Under the pieces are notes generated by a model that was given only the letters and a program-made list of their open reading frames with translations, did no database searches and had not been told where the DNA came from. Source: Polyangiaceae bacterium (GTDB lineage Bacteria > Myxococcota_A > Polyangia > Polyangiales > Polyangiaceae). Taken from it: a stretch of DNA of 64,000 nt. The stretch is from NCBI GenBank assembly GCA_016715885.1, contig JADJXL010000001.1, forward strand, positions 248,001-312,000. Direction: 5' to 3'. Positions 38,919 through 47,770 of this stretch are shown here, piece by piece. The translations under genes and the position numbers were made by a program. Within the stretch, counting starts at the first letter, position 1. Each line of letters begins with the position of its first letter.

Positions 38919-39794
38919 TCAAGGTGTATGGGGTGGGGTCAGGGACGGATTGGGCATCAAGAGCTGGTCGAGGAAATCGATACAGGGTTTGAGGCACTCG
39001 ATGCCTCGCGCGGGCGCACTCAGCCAGCGATTGTCCACCAGTGATGTTTGCAGGGCTTTTCCCGGCTTCAAGATGGCCGTCATGGCGCCCAGCGTCGCTT
39101 TCTTCGCTCCCGCCGGCTTTCGCAATTCCTTCCAATCTGCAGAATTGGGATCGAAAGAACTGCTCCCGTCGTTGTCTACGGCGGCGTTGGCATTGAGAAT
39201 GACCTTCTTTTTCCAGTTATCGACCAAAGCGACTGCATCTGCATGCAACTCGGGGTAGGCGGTCTTTCCCAGGGGTAGAAGCACGTCTTCGAGTGTGCCT
39301 GCGCATCCAGGTTCCGGAAAGGAAAACACCCCTGTACGTGGGGCGGTCGACGTCACCGCACCAAGCTCGACAGGCACGGGAAGACTCAATTGGGCGAGCT
39401 TGCTCGTCATGTCGGCAAATCGCGCGGCAGGAGCTTGTTCATCGCTGTCCAGGAAAATGCCGATTGCAGTGGGACGCTGCTGGAGCCGAACGAATGCCTC
39501 ATCGTCGAGCAGTATCGTCTTGTGGATTTCAGTGATGCCCTGAGCATTGCGGATGATGACAATTTCGTTCGACGACAGGAGATGGAATTCCGGTGCCGGA
39601 ACGGCCAAACGTTCTATATCGTGATGCTTGCCGGTTTTCCGGGGCCAATTGAACGTTTTCAGCCATTGAGGGAACGGTTCGGGGAGCTCTTCGAGTTTCT
39701 TGATTCGCTTGGCACCGAAAACCACCGCGAGCAGTTTTCCCAAGAATGCGACGTCGTGGACGCCTTCCGTCACGAGGTAAACGAATGGGCTCAT
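38919..39794 (-). CDS. Toprim (DUF3226-type) protein of an ATPase/nuclease pair
   Basis: A 291-residue protein with a Toprim-like core. The catalytic Glu motif is in VTEGVHDVAFLGKLL near the N terminus and the DxD motif is in GIFLDSDEQAP; these are the metal-binding residues of Toprim nucleases. The layout matches DUF3226-type proteins. It overlaps the upstream ATPase gene by ATGA, so the two are made together. OLD/Gabija/PARIS-type defence uses exactly this pairing of an ABC-like ATPase with a Toprim effector. The nuclease role is inferred; it could cut nucleic acid when released by its ATPase. Confidence 0.78.
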   Translation of the reverse strand: MSPFVYLVTEGVHDVAFLGKLLAVVFGAKRIKKLEELPEPFPQWLKTFNWPRKTGKHHDIERLAVPAPEFHLLSSNEIVIIRNAQGITEIHKTILLDDEAFVRLQQRPTAIGIFLDSDEQAPAARFADMTSKLAQLSLPVPVELGAVTSTAPRTGVFSFPEPGCAGTLEDVLLPLGKTAYPELHADAVALVDNWKKKVILNANAAVDNDGSSSFDPNSADWKELRKPAGAKKATLGAMTAILKPGKALQTSLVDNRWLSAPARGIECLKPCIDFLDQLLMPNPSLTPPHTP

Positions 39795-40834
39795 CGGATG
39801 TCGAGCCCCCCATCCCGCAATGCGCTGAGCTTTTCGTGATCATAACGTCGAGCTTCTGGGGTCGCATTGCTTCGTGTGAGCCAATATGCGCAAAAGCCGT
39901 CTTCACGTCCGGCCTTTTCGATGCACGTCAACGTGGCATCGATAGCTTCGAGGCTGTGCGTCGTCGCCAAGATTTGCACATTCAAGTCGTGAGCTGCAGC
40001 GAAAAGTTTATCGAATACCTTTTCATGCAGGGCGTGATGGATCCCCGCTTCGATTTCATCGATGAGCAAGAGGCCACGCGAAGCTCGAACGAGCGCCAAC
40101 GAAAGCGCGGTTGCGCGCCGCATCCCGTCTCCAAACGACGCCAAATCGACGACACCTCGTTGCCTGTGCGTCACCCGGACCGCTTCACGCCCGAGCGAGG
40201 CAATGACATCAATGTCCTCCACATCCGTATCGAATAGTTGCAGCACTTCGACAGCAACGTGCTTTTTCCCTTCATCGACGACACGACTCAGATGTTCAAC
40301 CAATGCTTTGGTCGAGCGGTGTGTCGCTGGTGTCACGGTAAAAACTTTATAGGCTTTGCCTACCGGCCACTGTGATATGCGTGCACCACGTCGAAATTCC
40401 ATCGTTTGGGCCGCCTTACCGTCAATCCGAAGCTCGAGACGAAGAACCGCTTCACTCGTCGGATCACCGTCCCAACTCTCGGAAGCCAGGCACCGGGCCT
40501 CCACGCGACGGTGACCAGTACCGGTGAGCTTCGCATCGATAACCAGCGCTTCCGACTGCTGAGGCCCGTCCTCGAGACGCATGGCTGCACCACCGGGAAA
40601 CAGCGACCATAGGCCGTCGCTGAGCGGCATATCCATGTCGCGATGCCTCGCGACTTGCACCCACTGCCCCGGATCTGGTGCGCGCAGGGCCAAAGCCGCC
40701 GCTTCGAGGACAGTACTCTTGCCGCTGTTGTTTGCGCCGAAAATCAACGTCAACGGACGCATGTCCTGCAGAACCAGCCCGCTAGTCGCTCGAAACGACA
40801 TCAAATCCAATGTTTCCAGAAGTGGCGTCATCAT
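39791..40834 (-). CDS. OLD/AAA_15-type ABC ATPase, partner of Toprim protein
   Basis: A 347-residue ATPase of the SMC/ABC-like AAA_15/AAA_21 group. The parts are complete: Walker A GANNSGKST near residue 35, a signature-like FGDGMRRATALSLAL, Walker B GLLLIDEIEAGIHH and the H-loop ILATTHSLEAID. It is shorter than full OLD proteins because the Toprim domain is a separate gene downstream. In PARIS the equivalent ATPase (AriA) holds the Toprim protein (AriB) inactive until a phage anti-restriction protein is sensed; here the trigger is unknown. It is convergent with the signalling cluster. Confidence 0.82.
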   Translation of the reverse strand: MMTPLLETLDLMSFRATSGLVLQDMRPLTLIFGANNSGKSTVLEAAALALRAPDPGQWVQVARHRDMDMPLSDGLWSLFPGGAAMRLEDGPQQSEALVIDAKLTGTGHRRVEARCLASESWDGDPTSEAVLRLELRIDGKAAQTMEFRRGARISQWPVGKAYKVFTVTPATHRSTKALVEHLSRVVDEGKKHVAVEVLQLFDTDVEDIDVIASLGREAVRVTHRQRGVVDLASFGDGMRRATALSLALVRASRGLLLIDEIEAGIHHALHEKVFDKLFAAAHDLNVQILATTHSLEAIDATLTCIEKAGREDGFCAYWLTRSNATPEARRYDHEKLSALRDGGLDIR

Positions 40835-41051
40835 GTTTCTCGGAAATACGTTTTGCTGGGTGGTATGCGTGCCGAACTTCGTCGTTTCTCGTCCCTACAC
40901 CACCTTCCCTCGCAAAGCAACTCGCCGCGAACCTTGACCCACACCACGCCGCACGGTGACGAGTGTCATCGTCTGCGGCACACACTTCGCGCACCCTTGC
41001 GCTCCAATCCCCCGAGCGTTCCACGTCCGCGCTGCGCTTTCCACCCTCGAT

Positions 41052-41215
41052 CCCCAACCAATCCGCACCAACTGGTGAGATTGCCACCGTCGACCCCCAG
41101 CTAAACTGCATCAACTGGTGAGATTGCCACCATCGGCCCCCAGCCAAACCGCACCAACTGGTGAGATCGCCATCATCGACCCTCAGCCAGGCCGCACCGA
41201 TTGGTAAAATCCCCG
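41052..41215. repeat. 43-bp tandem repeat, 3.8 copies
   Basis: Units start at 41052, 41095, 41138 and 41181 (the last truncated and diverged). Each holds CACCAACTGGTGAGATTGCC or a close variant, whose core CACCA-AC-TGGTG is an inverted repeat. The period of 43 is not a multiple of three, so it is not a coding repeat. It lies in the 563-bp interval 40835-41397 between the divergent ATPase and lipoprotein genes, where no gene is convincing. It could be a cluster of regulator sites or a slippage array. Confidence 0.8.
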
Positions 41216-41397
41216 ACAGCACTCCTCGCCAAAGCCGCTGTCGGCACGGATCAGGTGGCATCCGAGTCCCACATGAGGCGTGCGTGATGGGGATCGACCG
41301 AGCATCGCACGTGGATTCGCCCACGTTCCGCACGACCACCCGCACACACGACCCCACTTCCATCCGCACTGCGGTTCGTGGTACGAGGCCCATCATG

Positions 41398-42288
41398 ATG
41401 TCGAAAGCCTACCGCGGAAGAACCAGTCTGCTCGCATTCCCACTGCTCGTGAGCGTCGTTGCTTGCGGAGGCGGCGGAGCGCAGGAAGGCCCCAAAGATC
41501 CGTACACGGCAGCTTATGAAGACTGCATGCGATACGGCGGCGCCAACCCCATGATCTGCGAGACGGTCGCGCGCCAAAAAGCCGGCCCTCAGACGAAGAC
41601 CAACACCGATACGCAATGGGCCGAGCTCGAGGCGACCGCGTCCGAAAAGGCAAAGTCGGCGGGCGCAACCGACGTGTCGCCGGCGGTGCGTATCAGCAAC
41701 GTCGGTTTCAACGTGGAGCATGAATTCGCGGTGGAGCCAAACCGATGTTACGACGTCGGCATTGCGTGGAGCAGCGGATTCAAAGCTGCTGGCGCAGTCA
41801 TGTTCATGTCGGGCGAAGGGAATCCTCCCGTGAACGACAATGTCGGGGGCAAGAACCTGCAAATCGACGCGCCCGCGGGCACGGTCACCGTATGCGCCGA
41901 TAACGCTGGAAAAGCAAAGCTGTCCCTTGGCGGCGTCGGTAACAATGGCGCCATGTTGAACAACGAGCGGCTCGAATTCGCCATTGCCATCGGAACACGA
42001 GCGGAGTCAGCCTCGCAAACGACCGAAAGACGCGCCCGAGAAGCTCGAGAAGCCGAAGAAGGCCGTGCGAAGGTCGAAACGAACCTTCAAATGGCGGAAT
42101 CGAGGCAATACGGAGAAGCCTTCGCCACGAGCTGTTCGCGGTGCCGAGCGCGATATCGACCGTGTTTGGCAAAGAGCAAAGCCGACCGTCGTGAAGCGCA
42201 AAAGGATTGCATGCTGGATTTCGAGACGTGCGCCCAAGCGCTTGGGACGAATTCGAGCGGTCGAGTGCTCTGCGGAAGCCCGCCGTGA
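41398..42288 (+). CDS. hypothetical lipoprotein
   Basis: A 296-residue protein whose start is placed at ATG 41398 (41395 also ATG) because the lipoprotein signal follows: SLLAFPLLVSVVAC, then GGGG. The mature part has a beta-rich middle domain (CYDVGIAWSSGFKAAGAVMF), a charged helix (QTTERRAREAREAEEGRAKV) and a Cys-rich C terminus (CSRCRARYRPC, CMLDFETC). No family is recognised; it looks like a Polyangiales-type secreted protein. It lies downstream of the 43-bp repeat array. Confidence 0.65.
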   Translation: MSKAYRGRTSLLAFPLLVSVVACGGGGAQEGPKDPYTAAYEDCMRYGGANPMICETVARQKAGPQTKTNTDTQWAELEATASEKAKSAGATDVSPAVRISNVGFNVEHEFAVEPNRCYDVGIAWSSGFKAAGAVMFMSGEGNPPVNDNVGGKNLQIDAPAGTVTVCADNAGKAKLSLGGVGNNGAMLNNERLEFAIAIGTRAESASQTTERRAREAREAEEGRAKVETNLQMAESRQYGEAFATSCSRCRARYRPCLAKSKADRREAQKDCMLDFETCAQALGTNSSGRVLCGSPP

Positions 42289-42449
42289 GGGCCATGGATC
42301 GCGCACGAAACGCGGGCCATTTTCGCGACGAATCTGCGCATTGGTCGTCTCGAGCGAGCGCGTCTTGGCGGGCTCATGCAATGGAACGAAGTAGCGCTTC
42401 TCCGACCAACCGCTATACTTGACGAAACGACCTCAACGGAAACGCAGGC

Positions 42450-42944
42450 ATGCCCGTTCACGTCATCCGCATCGAAGAGCGCCTTTGGTCCACAGCATCC
42501 CCGCTCCGTAAGCAGGAGTGGTGCACGATCATCACCGACATCGCCTCCGGCGACCCGCCATGGCCATCGCGCGAGCCGTGCACGCTCGTTGCCGGCTGTG
42601 ACGACACCCATGTTCACTTTCTTTTCACCGGAAGCTCCACATCGGATGACAGCATCGTATTCGCGCGGGCAGACATCGCGCCGCTCGTCAACGAATACGC
42701 GGGCCTCATCAAGAAGCTCGCCGGGGGCAACATTCACTCGGCCCACTTCGAGACGCTCGACATGGCCAAGCGTGTCGTGCACGACGCCGGCGGAAGGCGC
42801 ATCGGCGTGCTTTTGCCCGGCGTCGGCCCGAGCCTCGAGACGCGCCGCCGCTTCTTTTCGCTCGTCGTTTCGCTCACCGTCGACACCACGAAGCTCGGCC
42901 CCTATCCATCGCACAAGCATCGTTTGCGGCACGCGCGGAGGTAG
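42450..42944 (+). CDS. UPF0262 family protein
   Basis: A 164-residue protein whose second half matches the UPF0262 family: IEAIDMGRRGLHNEG-type sequence appears here as FETLDMAKRVVHDAGGRRIG, followed by a LETRRRFFSLVVSLTVD block where the family has DTARRLFTLICVL. The first half also fits in length and pattern (HFLFTGSSTSDDS, LVNEYAGLIKKL). The function of the family is not known. It stands alone between unrelated genes. Confidence 0.72.
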   Translation: MPVHVIRIEERLWSTASPLRKQEWCTIITDIASGDPPWPSREPCTLVAGCDDTHVHFLFTGSSTSDDSIVFARADIAPLVNEYAGLIKKLAGGNIHSAHFETLDMAKRVVHDAGGRRIGVLLPGVGPSLETRRRFFSLVVSLTVDTTKLGPYPSHKHRLRHARR

Positions 42945-43057
42945 GGCATCGCGATCGATGCAAAAGTCAATGATGCGGGTTGAATAACCTCCGCGATCGA
43001 TTTCGCTTGGGTCGGTCCATCCATTCCGTGGCATAAAACAATGCTGCGGAGGGATAA

Positions 43058-45733
43058 TTGAGAAATCGACAAACGGCTTGGTGCACGGCGTTCGTTATGG
43101 CGGCACTTCTGCTGCTCGCTCCTACGGCGTTCGGGCAGGTACCTACCACGGATGCGGTGGCTGGCGCAAGCCTGACGCTGCCCATGGTCGTCGACCACGT
43201 CGACGCGGTTTATCCGCCCGACAAGCTTGCGCAAGGCATCGGCGCGAAGGTCGAGCTGCTCGTGACCGTCGAACGAGACGGCACGGTGGGTGACGCAACG
43301 GTTGCCGTATCGGGTGGTGCGGAATTCGATGTCGCGGCGGTCGATGCGGTGAAGCGGTGGCGCTTCATTCCAGCCACGCGCTCGGGTACGCCCATTCGCG
43401 CACGCATTCGCATACCGTTTCATTTTTCTCCCGATGGTCGCCAGCCGACGGGAGGAGGACACGAACATGCGGTGCTCGAATCGGTGCTGAAGCAAATTCA
43501 GCAAAAGCTCAAACCAAGAGCGAAGCCGGCGGCAAATGCCAAGCCTCCCAAACGTCCAAAGCCCGCCGCACCACCCAAGCCTGTCGAACCCGCCGAACCT
43601 CCGGTCGATCTCGAAACGGGACTCGCATTGCCGCATTCCGTGAGCAGGCCCGGTAAGCCCATCGAAAGTTTGGTGCAGGGTCATATTCGGCCGGCGGTTC
43701 GATCCGCGTCCGATTTTCGCTTGGATCGTGACATCATCAAAGCAGTCCCGCGCGGTACGGCTGCGGATCTCGTGCGTTCGGCTCCAGGCGTGCACGTCAT
43801 GCGTCCCGAAGGAGAGGCGATTGCGCCGCGGATGACGTTACGCGGATTCGATGCCCACTACGGTCAAGACATCCAATTCACGGTGCTCGGCACGATCCCG
43901 CTCAATCAACCATCCCACATTCATGGGCACGGTTATGCATCGCTGAACATGTTGATCCCTGAAACAGTGCGGAGCGTGCGCGTTCTCGAGGGCGTTTATG
44001 ATCCCAATCAGGGCGACTTTGCGATTGCCGGCAGCGTCGATTTCGATTTTGGCGTGGCGCATCGAGGAATCCAGTCGACGTACGGGTATGGGTCATTCGA
44101 CACGCTCCAAACGCTCGGGGTGTTCGCTCCTGCGGGTCACGCCGAGGAAACGTTTGGCGCGGCAACCGTGCGGACGACGGCGGGTTTTGGCAATGGCGTT
44201 CGAGCGAGCACGTCGGGAGCGTTCATTGGGCAATATCGCCTCGATTTGCCCGCGCAAACCACGGCACTCTTGCACGTTTCCGGGCATGGCGTTCGAGCGG
44301 GCATTGCGGGGGTGCTTCGCCGGGACGACATTCATTCGGGGCGAGTGGACTTTTTGGGGGCGTATGACGATACGTCTGCTCGTGCGCAATCCGCATCGGT
44401 GGCGCGTGTGCAAGCTGGCTTGTCCATTCAGAAGGCATGGGACGACGGCACGGCGACATCGATTGGCTTTTGGGGGGCGTATGCGACGTATCGCAGCCAC
44501 ACGAATTTCACGGGTTACACGGAACGTTCGCGCATACGCCCAGAATGGGCCGGACGCGGTGATTTGGTGGAGGCATCGAATGACGACGTCGGTGCAGGCG
44601 CGCGCCTCACCGTGCGCACGCGACGTTTTCGGCTCTTGTCGTGGCTCGATTTGCAATTCACGCGCGGAGCCGACATCGAGGTGCACGCCATCGACCAAGG
44701 CCGGAACCTCGTTGAAACGCCGCAGAACCAGACGTGGGACCGGCGCGTGGACGCCAGCATCAAGACATTGCGCGCCGGTGTTTTCCTCGATGGAGTCGTC
44801 TCCGTGACGACGCGTGCGCGTTTGCGCGGGGGATTGCGCACGGATTTCGTGCTTTATCACGTGGAGGATCGTCTCGGCAACCTCGTACCATTGCAGCGTG
44901 AGTCGACGCACGAGGTGGGGTTTCAGCGTACGGCGGCCGGCGTCGCGTGGGGGCCGCGCGTCGCGCTGGAAGTGGATCCGCGCCCGTACGTGCGGCTTTT
45001 TGCGGCGTACGGGCACGGATATCGGACGCCGCAGGCGCGGCAGCTCGGCGACGGTGAAGACGCGCCGTTTGCAAAGGTGCACAGCTACGAAATTGGCGCG
45101 AAAATCCGTTCGGATTCGCGGCGTCTATTGGCCACGCTGATTGCGTATGAAAGCCGATTGTCGCACGATTGGGCCTTCGATCCGATTTCAGGGCGATTCG
45201 AACGTATTGGCCCGACCGTTCGACGCGGCTTTGTCGTGCAAGGGCAAGCCGAGCCGCTCGTTGGATTGAAAGCATCGTTCAGCACGACGTTCGTGGATGC
45301 CACGCTGGATGCGCCGACGGCCCCAACGCCGCACGATCCGGCGCCGGCGTACATCGAAGGGCAAGCGGTTCCTTACGTGCCCGCCGTGCTGATGCGCCTC
45401 GACTTCATTTATCAGCGAACGCTCACGCAGCTCTGGGGCAAGCCGCTCATTGGGCGAGTGGGGTATGGCGCGACGTTCGTATCGTCGCGTCCGCTGCCTC
45501 ATGCGCAGTATGCGCAACCCGTGTTCACGGTGGATGCAGCCGCGAGCATTCGTCGTTACCCGCTCGAGCTCGGGATCGACGTGCTCAATCTTTTCGACCG
45601 TCGATATGCGGACACGGAATACGTCTTCGTTTCGGATTGGGCGACGAACGAATTGCCGTCACAATTGCCGGCGAGGCACATATCAGCGGGTGCGCCGCTC
45701 ACCGTGCTCGGAACGGCGACGTTCAGGTTTTGA
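43058..45733 (+). CDS. TonB-dependent receptor with fused TonB C-terminal domain
   Basis: An 891-residue outer-membrane protein. TTG 43058 is used because GGAGG lies 5 bases upstream and a signal peptide follows (MAALLLLAPTAFGQ). Residues about 40-130 form a TonB C-terminal-type domain (VYPPDKLAQGIGAKVELLVT, FDVAAVDAVKRWRFIP), normally found on the separate inner-membrane TonB protein. A Pro/Lys-rich linker leads to a plug domain (DLVRSAPGVHVMRPEGE) and a beta-barrel that ends in Phe (TATFRF), the usual outer-membrane insertion signal. The substrate is unknown. The fused TonB box-binding domain may mediate receptor signalling or self-coupling. Confidence 0.85.
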   Translation: MRNRQTAWCTAFVMAALLLLAPTAFGQVPTTDAVAGASLTLPMVVDHVDAVYPPDKLAQGIGAKVELLVTVERDGTVGDATVAVSGGAEFDVAAVDAVKRWRFIPATRSGTPIRARIRIPFHFSPDGRQPTGGGHEHAVLESVLKQIQQKLKPRAKPAANAKPPKRPKPAAPPKPVEPAEPPVDLETGLALPHSVSRPGKPIESLVQGHIRPAVRSASDFRLDRDIIKAVPRGTAADLVRSAPGVHVMRPEGEAIAPRMTLRGFDAHYGQDIQFTVLGTIPLNQPSHIHGHGYASLNMLIPETVRSVRVLEGVYDPNQGDFAIAGSVDFDFGVAHRGIQSTYGYGSFDTLQTLGVFAPAGHAEETFGAATVRTTAGFGNGVRASTSGAFIGQYRLDLPAQTTALLHVSGHGVRAGIAGVLRRDDIHSGRVDFLGAYDDTSARAQSASVARVQAGLSIQKAWDDGTATSIGFWGAYATYRSHTNFTGYTERSRIRPEWAGRGDLVEASNDDVGAGARLTVRTRRFRLLSWLDLQFTRGADIEVHAIDQGRNLVETPQNQTWDRRVDASIKTLRAGVFLDGVVSVTTRARLRGGLRTDFVLYHVEDRLGNLVPLQRESTHEVGFQRTAAGVAWGPRVALEVDPRPYVRLFAAYGHGYRTPQARQLGDGEDAPFAKVHSYEIGAKIRSDSRRLLATLIAYESRLSHDWAFDPISGRFERIGPTVRRGFVVQGQAEPLVGLKASFSTTFVDATLDAPTAPTPHDPAPAYIEGQAVPYVPAVLMRLDFIYQRTLTQLWGKPLIGRVGYGATFVSSRPLPHAQYAQPVFTVDAAASIRRYPLELGIDVLNLFDRRYADTEYVFVSDWATNELPSQLPARHISAGAPLTVLGTATFRF

Positions 45734-45740
45734 ACGTCAA

Positions 45741-46286
45741 TCAAAACCTGCCCGAAAGCATGACCGACGCGTGACCTGGCATGACCACGAAACCAGCGGA
45801 AACGGGCGCTTTATTTGCTTTACCCAGGTTCCGCGTGAGCAGCAGTGCCGAACCGAGCGCCATTCCCACGCCACCCACGATGTATGTCACCGTGCTCGCG
45901 GTGGACAAGCCTGCCCGCACTTGCGAAGCCTCGCGGCCCTCGTCGTCGCATTCGTTGGAAATGGGATCGCAATGGTCGTCGATGACGCGATCGTAGGCGA
46001 GCACGAGCCCTCCTGTAATCACGCCCGTCACGAACGTCGCGCCACTCACTGCGAAGATTGTGAGGCCAATCTTGCCCTGCGTGTTCAGCGCATCCGCGTC
46101 CGCATCTTTTTTCACGACCGGAGCGGCGGCATCCGGCGATACGGTTGCCGCCTGGCTTTCGCCTTCTGCGGCCGCGGCGTCGCGAGATTGCGCGAAGGCC
46201 GAGCGAGGCGATAGACTTGCCACCAGAATCGAGAGACAAACCATGACGCGGCTCGCGCGCGCGTACGACCCGGTCGGTGCATTCAT
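45741..46286 (-). CDS. hypothetical membrane protein
   Basis: A 181-residue protein. ATG 46286 has GAGG 5 bases upstream and is followed by a signal-like helix (MVCLSILVASLSPRSAFAQ). After an Ala/Asp-rich spacer come two hydrophobic segments (IGLTIFAVSGATFVTGVITG and YIVGGVGMALGSALLL) separated by a small loop with two Cys (DHCDPISNECDDEG). This plan is common in myxobacterial genomes without known function. It is convergent with the TonB-receptor gene, only 7 bases apart. Confidence 0.6.
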   Translation of the reverse strand: MNAPTGSYARASRVMVCLSILVASLSPRSAFAQSRDAAAAEGESQAATVSPDAAAPVVKKDADADALNTQGKIGLTIFAVSGATFVTGVITGGLVLAYDRVIDDHCDPISNECDDEGREASQVRAGLSTASTVTYIVGGVGMALGSALLLTRNLGKANKAPVSAGFVVMPGHASVMLSGRF

Positions 46287-46330
46287 GCGGCCTCATGTTC
46301 GCACGCGTGCACCGTCGTGTCAACCAATAC

Positions 46331-46819
46331 CTATGCCGCTCGCCCCGCCTTCTTCTTTTTCGCTTCGTATGTCCCAATGAGCTCGGCCGTGCCAATCACA
46401 TGCCCTCGCATTCGCTCGGAGAGGTCGCTGCGCGTGAGGCCCGGTTTGTCCGGTAGCATCGTATCGAGCGCATACAGCCGGAAAAAGTAACGATGGCGGC
46501 CAATCGGAGGCGCGGGGCCGCCATAACCGAGCTTGTGCCAATCGTTCGTGCCCGCCTGCGAACCGGGCACGATATGCGCGTTCTCGGGAAGGCTCGTCGT
46601 GTCCGGCGGGATGTTGTAAAGGATCCAGTGCACCCACGTTCGCTGCGGATGAGCTGGATCCGGCGCGTCAGGATCCTCGCACACGAGCGCAAGGCTTTGC
46701 GTGCCCGCAGGTACGTCGCGCCAATCGAGCGGCGGCGACACGTCGCGCCCCTCGTGCGTATAGTCGGCGGGAATTTCGGTGTGGTCTTGGAATTTGGGCG
46801 ATGTCAACGTAAATCCCAC
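46331..46819 (-). CDS. YbhB/YbcL-type PEBP protein
   Basis: A 162-residue member of the phosphatidylethanolamine-binding/Raf-kinase-inhibitor-like family. The family blocks are visible: NVSPPLDWxxVPxGTxSLAL-type sequence near residue 30, CEDPDAPDPAHPQRTWVHWI, LYNIPPDT and HRYFFRLYALDTML. Bacterial members are small soluble ligand-binding proteins of mostly unknown role. There is no signal peptide, so it is cytoplasmic. It is not obviously linked with its neighbours. Confidence 0.9.
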   Translation of the reverse strand: MGFTLTSPKFQDHTEIPADYTHEGRDVSPPLDWRDVPAGTQSLALVCEDPDAPDPAHPQRTWVHWILYNIPPDTTSLPENAHIVPGSQAGTNDWHKLGYGGPAPPIGRHRYFFRLYALDTMLPDKPGLTRSDLSERMRGHVIGTAELIGTYEAKKKKAGRAA

Positions 46820-46945
46820 GAATCACCTCTCGACGAGCCCGTCATGGCAAAAGTCGAGCCGAGCTCGATGCTCGGGGCTGGACGCGGAGCGCCGAGGTCA
46901 TGGAAAAGATTGAGGTTCATCATGGAGGCATGGTAGGAGTCAGCC

Positions 46946-47770
46946 ATGCAATCCGACTTCCCGCGCGCTGATCATCGTTTCCGCACTGCCTTGGTCACCG
47001 GAGCTTGTTCTGGCATTGGTCGAGCCATATCGCAGCGGCTCGGCGCTCTCGGGTACGAGCTCGTTCTGGTCAGCGAGCGGCCGGCCGATCTTGCCAAAGT
47101 CGCCGATGACATTCGTCACGCGAAGGGCGCCGTCGTGCATACGATCGTTTGCGATCTGGCCCGGCCCAAGGCAGCCGACGAACTTTACGAAACCGTACGA
47201 TCTCGCGGGCTCGAAATCGATATTTTCATTAGCAACGCTGGTTTTTTCTTTTTTGGCGAAGCGGTCGATGCCGATATCGAACGCGCTCGCGCCATGCTCG
47301 AGCTGCACGTCGTCACACCATCGCTTTTGTGCACGCTCTTTGGTCGTGACATGCGAGCGCGCGGGCGCGGGCACGTGCTCATCGTCTCCAGCATCTCCGC
47401 ATGGCGCGATTTCCCCGGCATAAGCTATTACGGCAGCAGCAAGAAATACCTGCGCGGCTTTGCTTCTGCATTACGTAGCGAGCTTGGCGTTCACGGGGTC
47501 AACGTCACATGCCTGGCTCCAGGCGCAACGGCCACGGCGCTCTACGATCCGAACGTCGTGCCCGTGGACCTCGCCAAAAAGCTTGGTGTCATGATGGATC
47601 CGGATGCCGTCGCGGAGTCTGGCCTTGCTGCGATGTTTGCGGGGCAAGCCGAGCACATTCCGGGCCTCTTCAGCCAAGCGATGACGTTGACGGCGATGCT
47701 CACGCCGCAATGGGCGATCGATGCATTGCGTCGCCATGCACCATGGCTCAAGCGCGAGGAAAACCCATGA
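46946..47770 (+). CDS. short-chain dehydrogenase/reductase
   Basis: A 274-residue classical SDR. The cofactor motif TGACSGIGRAI (TGxxxGIG) is at residues 19-29, then NAG in FISNAGFFFF, the Ser in IVSSISAW, and YxxxK in YYGSSKKYLRG. It should reduce or oxidise a ketone or alcohol with NAD(P)H; the substrate is unknown. Its stop overlaps the start of the next gene by ATGA, so it is co-translated with the Old Yellow Enzyme homologue, suggesting they act on the same compound. Confidence 0.9.
   Translation: MQSDFPRADHRFRTALVTGACSGIGRAISQRLGALGYELVLVSERPADLAKVADDIRHAKGAVVHTIVCDLARPKAADELYETVRSRGLEIDIFISNAGFFFFGEAVDADIERARAMLELHVVTPSLLCTLFGRDMRARGRGHVLIVSSISAWRDFPGISYYGSSKKYLRGFASALRSELGVHGVNVTCLAPGATATALYDPNVVPVDLAKKLGVMMDPDAVAESGLAAMFAGQAEHIPGLFSQAMTLTAMLTPQWAIDALRRHAPWLKREENP

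Noticed and set aside
41052..41215. CRISPR-like array
   Set aside because: Contiguous 43-bp tandem units, no spacers, no cas genes.
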